Shown: piece by piece, positions 1 through 8,584 of the stretch
Numbering within the stretch: the first letter of the stretch is position 1
How the letters are laid out: the number at the start of each line of letters is the position of its first letter
Notes under the pieces: model-generated
Told to the model about the DNA's origin: nothing
The model's input: only the letters and a program-made list of their open reading frames with translations
Databases searched by the model: none
Assembly (NCBI GenBank): GCA_045810625.1
Contig: JBJMVQ010000027.1
Span: 78,735 to 142,734 of the forward strand
Direction: 5' to 3'
Origin: JACQFZ01 sp045810625
GTDB taxonomy: Bacteria > Pseudomonadota > Gammaproteobacteria > Acidiferrobacterales > Sulfurifustaceae
DNA: 64,000 nt
Made by a program: the position numbers and the translations under genes

Positions 1-359
1 TCGATCACCTGGCTCGGTCCGTGCACGTCTTCCGGTTGAAAGCGCGATGCCGGGTCCGGCACCCCTCGATCGCCGCCCATTCGATAGTGGTAGCGCGATC
101 CGGCACGCACAGCCTGGACCGTCTCGAACCAACCTTCCGCCTGGCGCGTCATCGCGAACCGCGCCTCGGCTCCCGCGCCAACGAAGCAAAGCTCGACCGC
201 TTGCGCACCCGGCGCCCATAGACGAAACCGTACCGTACCGTTATCGAGTGCTTCGGCGCCGAATGGCATCGCGTGCGCGCGCGTTACCGGCGTTGCGCTT
301 CGTGCGACCCTGCGTGTCACGCCGGCGCCCGAGGAAAAAGGCTTGCTCTCGGTTGTCAC
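1..359 (-). CDS. treZ: Malto-oligosyltrehalose trehalohydrolase, N-terminal part (cut by window edge)
   Basis: Only the first ~119 codons lie in the window; the gene runs off position 1. TreZ releases trehalose from maltooligosyl-trehalose in the cytoplasm, with TreY. The visible part has the family's N-terminal pattern: MPFGAE, then RFRLWAP (start of the CBM48-like domain), and DPASRFQPEDVHGPSQ at the edge. The GTG start at 359 is one base after the glgX stop and has GAGG six bases upstream, inside the end of glgX. An ATG at 269 (MPFGAE) is the alternative start and would remove an Arg-rich leader of about 30 residues. The tight spacing puts it in one transcript with glgX. Confidence 0.82.
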   Translation of the reverse strand, partial: MTTESKPFSSGAGVTRRVARSATPVTRAHAMPFGAEALDNGTVRFRLWAPGAQAVELCFVGAGAEARFAMTRQAEGWFETVQAVRAGSRYHYRMGGDRGVPDPASRFQPEDVHGPSQVI

Positions 360-360
360 T

Positions 361-2550
361 TCACACCTCGAAACCGTGCTCCTCGAGCAGATCGAGCACG
401 TTTGTAATTCCGCCGCGCAAACCGCGCATCTGCATGCCGTTCAGAACGAACAGGAGTAGCGAACGACCGGTCACTTGATACACGTGACCGAACGGGAACT
501 GCGGCGTTTCGTTCCCGCCCGGTGAATTCGTATCGATCACGCGGACCCAATGCTTTCCCTCCGCCACTTCCGGCAGCTTGAAGTTCACGACGTCGTGGTG
601 CGCGTTCAACACGAGCAAGAGCGTCGCGTCCGAGCCGCGCTTCTTGATGCCGGTCGGCTGCGCCCGGCCGTCGAGCACCGTACCCAGGCACTTCATGTGC
701 GGGTCGTCCCAGTGCGCCGGCGTCATTTCGGTGGCATCCGGCGTGAGCCAGGTGACGTCTTTGACGTCGAACTCTTCGTTGTACTGCCCGATCAGGAAGC
801 GCCCGCGATGGAGAATCGGAAATGCCTTGCGAATGGCGATGAGCCGGCGCACGAAGTCGCGTAGCGCCCAGCCGTCCTCGCTGATCCCCTCCCAGTCGAC
901 CCAATTGATCTCGTTGTCCTGGGCGTAGGCATTGTTGTTGCCGCGTTGCGTACGGCCGAACTCGTCGCCGGCAAGCATCATCGGCGTACCGAGCGACAGC
1001 AGCAGCGTCGCGAGAAAGTTGCGCCGCTGGCGCTGGCGCAACGCCACGATGTCGCGATCGCTCGTCGGCCCTTCGGCGCCGTGGTTCCACGAAAGATTGT
1101 TCGAATGTCCGTCGCGGTTGCCCTCGCCGTTCGCTTCGTTGTGCTTGTCGTTGTACGAGACCAGGTCGTTGAGGGTGAAGCCGTCGTGCGCGGTGATGAA
1201 GTTCACGCTTGCCCAGGGCTTCCTTCCGCGTTTGTGAAACAGATCGCCCGAGCCGGTCATGCGCTTCGCAAGGTCCGGCACTTTGCACTCGTCGCCCTTC
1301 CAGAAAGCGCGCACGGTGTCGCGGTATTTGTCGTTCCACTCCGCCCAGCCCGGCGGAAACTGCCCGACCTGATAACCGCCCGGGCCGATATCCCACGGCT
1401 CGGCGATGAGTTTCATGCTCGACAGCACCGGGTCCTGGCGGCAGGCGTCGAGAAATCCACCGCCCTCATCAAAGCCGTACGGCTCGCGCGCGAGGATGGT
1501 TGCCAGATCGAAGCGGAAACCGTCGACGTGCATCTCGTTCGCCCAGTAGCGCAATGAATCGCCGACCATCTGCAGCACGCGCTGGTGACTCATATTGAGC
1601 GTGTTGCCGGTGCCGGTATCGTTGATGTAGTAGCGCTTCTGATCCGGCAGCAGCCGGTAATAGCTGGCGTTGTCGATGCCCTTGAGGGACAGCGTCGGTC
1701 CGGCTTCATTGCCTTCGGCCGTATGGTTGTAGACAACGTCTAGAATCACCTCGAGCCCGGCCGCGTGCAGATGATTCACCATCTCCTTGAACTCGTTCGC
1801 GAACGGCGTCGCCATGTAGCGCGGCTCCGGCGCGAAGAACGCGATGGTGTTGTAGCCCCAATAATTGACGAGTCCCTTCTCGGCCAGGTGACCGTCGTCC
1901 GCAAACGCATGGATCGGCAGGAGCTCGATCGACGTAACGCCGAGGCGACGCAGGTAGTCGACGACGCGTCCGTCGCCCAGCCCGGAAAATGTTCCGCGCA
2001 GCTCGGGCGGGACGCGCTTGTTCATCTTGGTGAAGCCTTTGACGTGCAGCTCGTAGACGATGGTCTGTTCCCAGGGGACCATCGGGCGGCGTTCGCTTCC
2101 CCACGTGAACGCCGGATCGATCACGCGCCCTTTCGGCACGAACGGGGCGCTGTCGCGCTCGTCGAACGAGAGGTCTTTTTCCGGCGCTCCGACTTTGTAG
2201 CCGAATATCTCGGGTGCCCAAACCAGCTTCCCGACGAGTTGCTTGGCGTAGGGATCGATCAGCAGCTTGTTCGGATTGAAACGATGACCGGCTTCGGGCT
2301 CGTACGGTCCGTGGACGCGGTACCCGTAGACGGTACCGGGGCGCGCGTCGCGCAAATAACCGTGCCACACTTCGTCGGTGTATTCGGGCAGCTCGATGCG
2401 CTCGAGCTCCTTCTCACCGTTCACATCGAACAGACAGAGCTCGACCTTCGTCGCGTTTGCCGAAAACAGCGCGAAGTTGACGCCGAGCCCGTCCCACGTG
2501 GCGCCGAGCGGAAACGGCCGCCCCTCGCGTATCGGAAAGCGCCTCAGCAT
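361..2550 (-). CDS. glgX: Glycogen debranching enzyme GlgX (isoamylase type)
   Basis: GlgX hydrolyses alpha-1,6 branches of glycogen or limit dextrin in the cytoplasm. The 729-residue product is normal for the family. It opens with the CBM48 pattern (PLGATWDGLGVNFALFS), followed by the GH13 barrel: DVVYNHTAEGNE, the nucleophile region DGFRFDLA, the acid/base region LIAEPWD and the stabiliser region ITAHDGFTLNDLVSYNDKHN. The first ATG at 2550 gives the expected start (MLRRFPIREGRPFPLG). It is followed directly by treZ and preceded by a 300-base gap and treS-mak, a common glycogen/trehalose neighbourhood in proteobacteria. Confidence 0.95.
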   Translation of the reverse strand: MLRRFPIREGRPFPLGATWDGLGVNFALFSANATKVELCLFDVNGEKELERIELPEYTDEVWHGYLRDARPGTVYGYRVHGPYEPEAGHRFNPNKLLIDPYAKQLVGKLVWAPEIFGYKVGAPEKDLSFDERDSAPFVPKGRVIDPAFTWGSERRPMVPWEQTIVYELHVKGFTKMNKRVPPELRGTFSGLGDGRVVDYLRRLGVTSIELLPIHAFADDGHLAEKGLVNYWGYNTIAFFAPEPRYMATPFANEFKEMVNHLHAAGLEVILDVVYNHTAEGNEAGPTLSLKGIDNASYYRLLPDQKRYYINDTGTGNTLNMSHQRVLQMVGDSLRYWANEMHVDGFRFDLATILAREPYGFDEGGGFLDACRQDPVLSSMKLIAEPWDIGPGGYQVGQFPPGWAEWNDKYRDTVRAFWKGDECKVPDLAKRMTGSGDLFHKRGRKPWASVNFITAHDGFTLNDLVSYNDKHNEANGEGNRDGHSNNLSWNHGAEGPTSDRDIVALRQRQRRNFLATLLLSLGTPMMLAGDEFGRTQRGNNNAYAQDNEINWVDWEGISEDGWALRDFVRRLIAIRKAFPILHRGRFLIGQYNEEFDVKDVTWLTPDATEMTPAHWDDPHMKCLGTVLDGRAQPTGIKKRGSDATLLLVLNAHHDVVNFKLPEVAEGKHWVRVIDTNSPGGNETPQFPFGHVYQVTGRSLLLFVLNGMQMRGLRGGITNVLDLLEEHGFEV

Positions 2551-2850
2551 AGGATCGTCCTGATCGTGAAGGGATACTCCTTTCCTGCATTCGCGTTGAC
2601 GAATGCGTCGTTATGCGACCGCTCGCGGCCGTGGGATGGGCACAAAACTGGCGCAAATCTTACGCAGCCCGCATCGCGCCTCAAATCAGCAAAACCCCGA
2701 TGCAGGGACACTCACGTGGAAATTGCAGGACTTTGGCGCGGCCGTCCGCCTCGAACATGCGTTCGAGCTGTGGGCTTCGACGCCGGCGTGAGGATTCGTT
2801 CGTATTGCAGGACAGAAACCGCTCGCGCGGGCGCGACCATGCGTCGCAAA
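2551..2850. other. Gene-free spacer between treS-mak and glgX
   Basis: 300 bases with no credible coding frame. It must hold the glgX promoter (read on minus) and the end of the treS-mak transcript. glgB often sits between treS and glgX in related clusters; there is no trace of it here. I see no clear terminator or operator. Confidence 0.5.
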
Positions 2851-5800
2851 TCAACTCGCAGCGGTCGGTGCTTCCTTCTCCTTCTTCATCTCGGGCAGAA
2901 GCGCGAGTACGCCGCGCAATGGAATTTCCACCCAGTCCGGCCGGTTGTCGAGATCGTAGCGTATCTCGTAGAGCGCTTTTTCGAGCGTGAAGAGATCGAC
3001 GAGCGCCTTGGCGTCGGCCGGATCGTCAGGCCACCCGGCGGAGCCCGACGCGGCCGCGCGGTAACCTTCGAGAAAACGCTCGCGCGCCGCTGTCTCCCAG
3101 GCGCGCGCCAGGCGCTCGAGCGTGTCGTAGTCTTCCGAGCGCTCCGCCGTCACGCGGCGCAACGCGTTGTATGCCGCGTAGTTGAACGACCGCGACATGC
3201 CGGCGACATCGCGCAGAGCCGAATGTTTGGCGCGGCGTTCGGCGAGCGGGCGCGCCGGCTCGCCTTCGAAATCGGTGAGCAGAAAATCGTTCTGTACGAC
3301 CAGCACCTGTCCGAGATGATAGTCGCCGTGGTAGCGCGTCTTCTTCGTGGCGAGCGCCAGCGGGCTGCCGAGGCTCGCGTAAAGCTCGGCTTCGCCGCCG
3401 ATGAAGCGATCCGCAATCGGCTGCAGCGCCGTCGGCAACCGCGCGCGCCCGGCCTTGAGCTTCGCGAGCGTCGCTTCGATGTCGCCGCGAACGCGCTCCC
3501 ACCATTGGCCGATTTCCGACGGTCCGGCCGGCTCCGGATCGAACGCCGGATCGCCCGTCACGCGCGACAGCGCCTGGTGCAGCTCGGCGGTACGCCGCCC
3601 GAGCGTCGTCATCATCGTCATGTAGAGCACGTAGCGCGCGTGCTGCTGTAAGCCTTTGTCCGCGCCGGGCTCGCTTCGGTTCGCTTCGAGGTACCAGACG
3701 AGAAACTCGATCGTGTAGAGCCAGCCGTCGCCCTGATTGGCGGCGTAGCCCTGGAGCATCGCGACCGTCGCCATGTAGTCTTCCGTCGTGTTGTAGTATT
3801 CGACGTAACCGGCGAGCGGAGCGATGTGCGGAAACGGCGAGACGTCCGTGAGAAAGCGGCCGATCTCGAGGTCGGGATTGAGTCCCGGTTCCAGGCGACG
3901 ATAGAACTTCAGAATCAGGCGCTCGCCGAGCACGACCGAGGAGTTGCTTTGCTCGAGTCCCAGCGGACGGACCGCGAGCTCCCCGACGTTGCCGACCAGA
4001 TCCTTGTAGGCTTTACTCGACTCGAACCGCAGCCGGCCTTGCGAGAGTGTCAGCTCATGACGCACACCCATTGCGCGCACGAGCATGCGGCAGAATTCCT
4101 CGTCCGCGACCGCGTCGAACAGCACCCCGACGCGCGGACCGCGGCGCACGCGCGCCAACGCGCGGTGCAGCAGCGGGCGCACGTGCTCGTCCGTCGTTTC
4201 GCCCCACACGATCGAGAGCGGCAGAAAATAGCGGGCATGCCCTTCCCGGCTGACGGTGCGCACGAGCGCGACCAGGGCGCTGTGCGTCGCTTCGCCCCAC
4301 TCGGCTGCATCCAGCAGCTCGACGCGTTCCGGTGCGCTGGCCTTCGTCGCATACCAGCGCTCCTTCGCGACGAAGCGCGGCAGGATATCGCGCTCAACCG
4401 CAGCGCGCAGCTTCTCCGCCATCGGACGCTGCACGCGGTCGTTCTGCCCGATGAAATCGGGATAGAGCGAGCGCCAACCGGCGAACATTACGAGCCAGGG
4501 AAGCTCGGCAGGAGCGAGACGTTCTTCGTGCCAGCGCGGCACCGCGGCGGTTTTCGAAAGGAGAAACCAATAGAATCCGTAACCGGGCAGCGTGAGTAAA
4601 TACGGCAGTTCACCGATCGGAGGGAACGTGCTGCGACCCAGCATTTCGACCGGCACTCGGCCCTGGAAAGCAGACAAGTTCAGCTCGACCGGCTGCGCCG
4701 CGCGCGACAGGTTCGTCACGCACATCACGCTCTCGTCCTCGTACTCGCGCAGATAGACGAGTATTTTCCGGTTGCCGGGCGACAAAAAACGCAGCGAGCC
4801 GCGGCCGAACGCTTTGTGCGCGTTGCGCACGGCGATCAACCGCTTCATCCAATTGAGCAGCGAGAACGGATCGCGCATTTGCGCCTCGACGTTGACCGCG
4901 CCGTAGCCGTAGATCGGATCCATGACCGGCGGCAGGTACAGGCGCGCCGGATCGGCGCGCGAGAAACCCGCGTTGCGGTCCGGGCTCCACTGCATCGGCG
5001 TGCGCACGCCGTTTCGGTCGCCGAGGAAAATGTTGTCACCCATCCCGATCTCGTCGCCGTAGTAGATGATCGGGCTGCCGATCAACGACAGCAGCAGATT
5101 GTTGAGCAGCCGGATGCGCTCGATATCGTTGTCGACCAGCGGTGCCATCCGACGGCGGATGCCGAGATTGAGGCGCGAACGCGGATCCGACGCGTAAACC
5201 TGATACATGTAGTCGCGCTCGCGATCGGTCACCATCTCGAGCGTCAGCTCGTCATGGTTGCGCAGAAAAATCGCCCACTGACAGTTCTCTGGTATCTCCG
5301 GCGTCTGGTCCATGATTTCGGTGATCGGGTGACGGTCCTCCTGCGCGACCGCCATGTAGATCCGCGGCATGAGCGGAAAGTGAAACGCCATGTGGCACTC
5401 ATCGCCGTCGCCGAAATACGGTCGCACGTCCTCGGGCCATTGATTCGCCTCGGCGAGAAACATCCGGTTTTGAAACCGGGACTCGAGCGCGGCGCGCAGG
5501 CGCTTCAAGACGCTATGGCTCTCGGGGAGATTCTCGTTGTTCGTCCCTTCGCGCTCGCACAAATAAGGAACGGCGTCGAGACGCAGCCCGTCGACCCCCG
5601 CGAGCAGCCAAAAGTGCATCACCGCGAGGATCGCCCGCATCACCTGCGGATTGTCGAAGTTGAGGTCCGGCTGGTGCGAGAAGAACCGGTGCCAGTAATA
5701 TTGTCGCGCGATCGGATCCCACGCCCAGTTCGATTTTTCGGTGTCGCGAAAAATGATGCGCGTGTCGGCGTATTTCTTGTCGTCGTCGCTCCACACGTAA

Positions 5801-6207
5801 AAATTACGGCGCGACGTACCCAGCCGCGCGCGCCGCGCCGACTGAAACCACGGGTGCTGGTCGGAGGTGTGATTGATCACGAGCTCCGTCACGACGCGCA
5901 AACCGCGCGCGTGCGCCGCGCGCACGAACGCGCGAAAGTCGGTCATCGTTCCGTAGTCGGAGTGCACGTCGCGATAGTCGGCGATGTCGTAGCCGTCATC
6001 GCGCAGCGGCGAAGGGTAGAACGGCAGCAGCCAGATGCAGTTCACGCCGAGATCGCGGATGTAGTCGAGCTTCTCCATCAGCCCGTGGAAGTCGCCGGTA
6101 CCGTCGCCGTTGCTGTCGTAGAACGCCTTCACGTGCAGCTGATAAATGACGGCGTCCTTGTACCAGAGCGGATCGTCGGGGAGGCTGTTGTGAGTGGGAT
6201 GAGCCAT
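2851..6207 (-). CDS. treS: Trehalose synthase / maltokinase fusion (TreS-Mak)
   Basis: A 1118-residue two-domain protein of the usual fusion length. The N-terminal ~560 residues are a GH13 trehalose synthase that interconverts maltose and trehalose: WYKDAVIYQLHVKAF, NHTSDQHPWFQ, nucleophile region DGLRLDAVPYL, acid/base region LAEANQWPEDV and LRNHDELTLEM. The C-terminal ~500 residues are the maltokinase that makes maltose-1-phosphate, with the kinase-fold motifs HGDYHLGQ and TDFEGEP. This couples trehalose to alpha-glucan through the GlgE pathway; glgE is not in the window. The ATG at 6207 (MAHPTHNSLPDD) is the usual start. The promoter would lie in or beside the repeat complex just upstream. 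Confidence 0.95.
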   Translation of the reverse strand: MAHPTHNSLPDDPLWYKDAVIYQLHVKAFYDSNGDGTGDFHGLMEKLDYIRDLGVNCIWLLPFYPSPLRDDGYDIADYRDVHSDYGTMTDFRAFVRAAHARGLRVVTELVINHTSDQHPWFQSARRARLGTSRRNFYVWSDDDKKYADTRIIFRDTEKSNWAWDPIARQYYWHRFFSHQPDLNFDNPQVMRAILAVMHFWLLAGVDGLRLDAVPYLCEREGTNNENLPESHSVLKRLRAALESRFQNRMFLAEANQWPEDVRPYFGDGDECHMAFHFPLMPRIYMAVAQEDRHPITEIMDQTPEIPENCQWAIFLRNHDELTLEMVTDRERDYMYQVYASDPRSRLNLGIRRRMAPLVDNDIERIRLLNNLLLSLIGSPIIYYGDEIGMGDNIFLGDRNGVRTPMQWSPDRNAGFSRADPARLYLPPVMDPIYGYGAVNVEAQMRDPFSLLNWMKRLIAVRNAHKAFGRGSLRFLSPGNRKILVYLREYEDESVMCVTNLSRAAQPVELNLSAFQGRVPVEMLGRSTFPPIGELPYLLTLPGYGFYWFLLSKTAAVPRWHEERLAPAELPWLVMFAGWRSLYPDFIGQNDRVQRPMAEKLRAAVERDILPRFVAKERWYATKASAPERVELLDAAEWGEATHSALVALVRTVSREGHARYFLPLSIVWGETTDEHVRPLLHRALARVRRGPRVGVLFDAVADEEFCRMLVRAMGVRHELTLSQGRLRFESSKAYKDLVGNVGELAVRPLGLEQSNSSVVLGERLILKFYRRLEPGLNPDLEIGRFLTDVSPFPHIAPLAGYVEYYNTTEDYMATVAMLQGYAANQGDGWLYTIEFLVWYLEANRSEPGADKGLQQHARYVLYMTMMTTLGRRTAELHQALSRVTGDPAFDPEPAGPSEIGQWWERVRGDIEATLAKLKAGRARLPTALQPIADRFIGGEAELYASLGSPLALATKKTRYHGDYHLGQVLVVQNDFLLTDFEGEPARPLAERRAKHSALRDVAGMSRSFNYAAYNALRRVTAERSEDYDTLERLARAWETAARERFLEGYRAAASGSAGWPDDPADAKALVDLFTLEKALYEIRYDLDNRPDWVEIPLRGVLALLPEMKKEKEAPTAAS

Positions 6208-6213
6208 ATCGGG

Positions 6214-6333
6214 CGCGCTTCGCGCTGTTGTCGAGTTAATAAATTAATTTCTGGGTGGCTGACCCAGGGCAGGTGACTTTTCTTTGTCTCGCCAAAGAAA
6301 AGTCACCAAAAGAAAGGCGACCCCGGGCGGCGC
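6214..6333 (-). repeat. Left arm of long inverted repeat (REP-like complex)
   Basis: Read on minus this arm matches the right arm at 6859-6979 over roughly 120 bases with scattered differences. It contains a near-perfect hairpin, arms 6272-6286 and 6293-6307 (GGTGACTTTTCTTTG and its complement) with a six-base loop. Next to it is a shorter unit (6214-6266) with TGGGT..ACCCA and CGCGCTTCGCG palindromes. The arm lies directly upstream of treS-mak. Confidence 0.85.
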
Positions 6334-6858
6334 GAAGACCCACTCGCCGCTCGCCGTCAATCCCGAAAGCGAGCCTAACTCGCCGGCGCGCAAAGTCTAC
6401 GCGCTCGGGCTCGGACACAGTCTCGCTTTCAGCGATTGCTTGGCTGCGCGGCTCAGCGCGCCGCACGGGGATCGAAAAGCAACCACCGCTTGGTTTTCGT
6501 CTGTACTCTTCGCCGATGTCGAGCGCGAGCCGAACTCGCCGGCCCGCAAAAAGACCACTGCGCGCGCTCGGGCTCGCCATCGTCTCGCGAAGTCCCCCGA
6601 CGACGGCTGCGGTGCTCGGCTTGCTTTACGGGGAGGTACAACACCACTCAACTCGATCTCTTGCTTCCGGAAGCCACCGGAACTCGACGCTGAGGTGTTA
6701 GCGGTTGTTGGGTCCCCGTATGGCGTGCTTCGAGCACCGGAGGGTTTGGGAAAGGAGCCCGAACGGGCGCGGCCATGGAATGGCCGCGCGGCAACCAGTA
6801 CAGGGACGTACCGTGTTGCCGCGAGGGGTCCCAACGCCGAGGAGCGCAAGGGATGTCT
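6334..6858. repeat. Core of the repeat element, non-coding
   Basis: About 525 bases between the two inverted arms. It holds two degenerate direct copies of a GC-rich block starting at about 6370 and 6527 (both with GAGCC.AACTCGCCGGC and GCGCTCGGGCTCG). An ACAGGGAcgTac module near 6799 recurs near 7010 and 7043. Open frames cross it, but their Arg/Ser/Pro-rich composition, lack of RBS and repeat origin argue against protein. Confidence 0.6.
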
Positions 6859-6979
6859 GCGCCATCCGGGGCGTGCTTTCTTTTGGTGACTTTTCTTTGC
6901 ACGAGCAAAGAAAAGTCACTTGCCGTGGGTCAACCACCCACAAGTAAATCTATTAAATCCACTGCCGCGCGATAGCGCG
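6859..6979 (+). repeat. Right arm of long inverted repeat
   Basis: Inverted counterpart of 6214-6333. It carries a perfect 15-base-arm hairpin (6886-6900 with 6905-6919, loop ACGA), then the short unit 6926-6979 (TGGGTCAACCACCCA, an AT-rich stretch and a GCGCG palindrome). The short unit recurs in direct orientation at 7104-7156. Confidence 0.85.
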
Positions 6980-7103
6980 AACAAAAGAAAGTCACCTGCG
7001 GTGTACAGGGACATACGAATTTCGCGAGAGCGCAGGTGCCACACAGGGATGTGTCAATGTCGCGGGCGCGCAGGATGCGCGCGGAGCGACACGCGCGGAG
7101 CGA
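6980..7103 (+). repeat. Degenerate tandem repeat between unit copies
   Basis: Two roughly 40-base degenerate copies (about 7006-7045 and 7046-7085), each with an ACAGGGA core followed by a TCGCGxG-GCGCAGG segment. A third, weaker ACAGGGA module lies near 6799 inside the core. No coding sense. Confidence 0.45.
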
Positions 7104-7156
7104 TGGGTCAACCACCCACAAGTTGATTTATTACGTCCACAACCGCGCGAAGCGCG
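7104..7156 (+). repeat. Third copy of the short repeat unit
   Basis: Starts TGGGTCAACCACCCA and ends with the palindrome CGCGCGAAGCGCG. It is a direct copy of 6926-6979 and inverted relative to 6214-6266, to which it is very similar, including the same terminal palindrome. It lies about 30 bases beyond the 3' end of the RibD-like gene. Confidence 0.8.
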
Positions 7157-7186
7157 TCGTACTATCGACACGCGCGCGGTGCTGAA

Positions 7187-8044
7187 CTAATCGGACGTGG
7201 CGTCCGCGCCATCTCCATCCCGCCGCACGTCGAACGACGCGAACCACTGTCCGGTGCCTTTCGGCGCGTGGGGATCGTAGTAGAGCGTCCGCAGTTTCAA
7301 CCGCCCGGGGTTGCCGATCCGCGGACCGGCGGTGAGGGTATGAAAAATCTCACCGCCGATGATTTGATGAGTGATCGTGAGATAGAGACGCGACAGCGCG
7401 CCGTCGCGCAACACGGTCTCGTGCATCTGCGGGCCGGCGAGCAGATACAAACGGGAGTAACCGAGGCTTGCAAGCAGCTTGATCATGGGCCCGCCCTGCA
7501 CCGAGGCCCCGCGTCCGGCGTAACGCACTTCGTAGCCCTGATTCTTCCAATATTGCACGCGCTCGCGCGGCGCATCTTCGCCGGTGACGATGTGCACCGG
7601 CTGCTCGTGCCGCGCGAGCGAGGCCGGCATCGGGAAGTCGAGCGTGCGGCTGATGATCGCGACGGCCGGTTGTTTGCTCAAACCGTGCTCGCGTCGCCAT
7701 CGGCCGATGTCGAGCACCTGTTTGGCGACGCCGACCTGGAGTATGTCGTCGAACTTGCGCTGCGCGAGGGCACGCAAATAGCCGCCGTGCGTGACCATGC
7801 AATCGGCTTGAGCCTGCAGCTCTTGAAACAGCCGCCAGTCGCGAGTGCTTGCCAGGTCCTCGAGCACGTAGGATTCCCCCGTGTCGGCTTCGACGATGGC
7901 GATCCTGCCGTCGATGCTCGTCACGAAGTTTGCGTACACGAACGGATCCGCCGGCGTGCCCAGCCGAAACAATTCTTGCCCGAGGTACGTTCCTTCCAGG
8001 CGACGCGTTACGCCGGGATTCGGGTAGAGCTCGACGATCTCCAT
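7187..8044 (-). CDS. RibD C-terminal-domain (DHFR-like fold) reductase
   Basis: A 285-residue stand-alone protein of the RibD_C/pyrimidine reductase family, which binds NAD(P)H and reduces pterin- or pyrimidine-like substrates. The pattern is FVYANFVTSIDGRIA near the N-terminus, a central LPDAG-type region and LYLLAGPQMHETVLRDGALSRLYLTITHQIIGG near the C-terminus. There is no RibD deaminase domain. It is last in the minus-strand H4MPT block, ten bases after the DUF2267 gene. That position makes a role as dihydromethanopterin reductase plausible, since the known DmrA is DHFR-like, but this is inference; a riboflavin-type role is equally open. Confidence 0.8.
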   Translation of the reverse strand: MEIVELYPNPGVTRRLEGTYLGQELFRLGTPADPFVYANFVTSIDGRIAIVEADTGESYVLEDLASTRDWRLFQELQAQADCMVTHGGYLRALAQRKFDDILQVGVAKQVLDIGRWRREHGLSKQPAVAIISRTLDFPMPASLARHEQPVHIVTGEDAPRERVQYWKNQGYEVRYAGRGASVQGGPMIKLLASLGYSRLYLLAGPQMHETVLRDGALSRLYLTITHQIIGGEIFHTLTAGPRIGNPGRLKLRTLYYDPHAPKGTGQWFASFDVRRDGDGADATSD

Positions 8045-8054
8045 GGCGCCGATG

Positions 8055-8450
8055 CTAGAGGGTCGACGCCGGCGGCGCGCCGGGGTTGAGGATGCGGCGG
8101 TACTCGCCCGGAAGCTGCGCCCATAGCTCGTCGATTTCTCTACCCGCCATCGCGTCGCGGAGCACGCTGATGACGATCAGCACGTCGCGCCGCGCGTCCT
8201 CGAACGTCGTACCTTCGCGCGCGGCGATGCGATTGAAGAATTCATCGAGCGAGTACGCGGGAACCGAGGTGGGCCGCTCGAACGCGCTGCGTAGCTCTGC
8301 CGGAAGCTGTTCGATCAGTTTGCGTTTGTCGGCGTTCGGCACGATTTCGCCGATGGTCTCGAGCGTGGTCGCGGTAAGTTTCTCCGCACGCTCCTGCGAC
8401 GCGAAGCCGCCGCGGCTTCGAACGGTCCGAATGAACTCCTGATAGTCCAT
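8055..8450 (-). CDS. DUF2267 domain protein
   Basis: A 131-residue soluble helical protein with the DUF2267 pattern: MDYQEFIRTVRSR at the start, ATTLETIGEIVPNADKRKLIEQLPAELR in the middle and FEDARRDVLIVISVLRDAM later. The molecular function of the family is unknown. I chose the ATG at 8450 because family members begin MDYxEF; an ATG at 8465 would add five residues. It sits between mfnB (134-base gap) and the RibD-like gene (10-base gap), so may be cotranscribed with the latter. Confidence 0.82.
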   Translation of the reverse strand: MDYQEFIRTVRSRGGFASQERAEKLTATTLETIGEIVPNADKRKLIEQLPAELRSAFERPTSVPAYSLDEFFNRIAAREGTTFEDARRDVLIVISVLRDAMAGREIDELWAQLPGEYRRILNPGAPPASTL

Positions 8451-8584
8451 GTCGTTGCGCCGCACCTTACCCTGCGCCGCTTACAGCCTGACAAATTCCA
8501 ACCGTCGTGTCGATGCCAGCGTCGGGTTTGACGCGTACTTCGGCGCAAAGACTCTTCGATGCCTGCGGAAAATCGAGGTCCCGT

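Noticed and set aside
1765..3651. Long plus-strand open frames opposite glgX and treS-mak (also 4816-6276)
   Set aside because: Antisense shadows of strongly conserved minus-strand genes; Arg/His/Val-rich composition typical of reversed GC-rich codons.
6284..6889. 201-codon open frame across the repeat core
   Set aside because: It starts in one hairpin arm and ends in the other, has no ribosome site, and its Arg/Ser/Pro-rich sequence is what the repeat gives by chance. Frames like this are commonly annotated as hypothetical proteins in repeat-rich proteobacteria.
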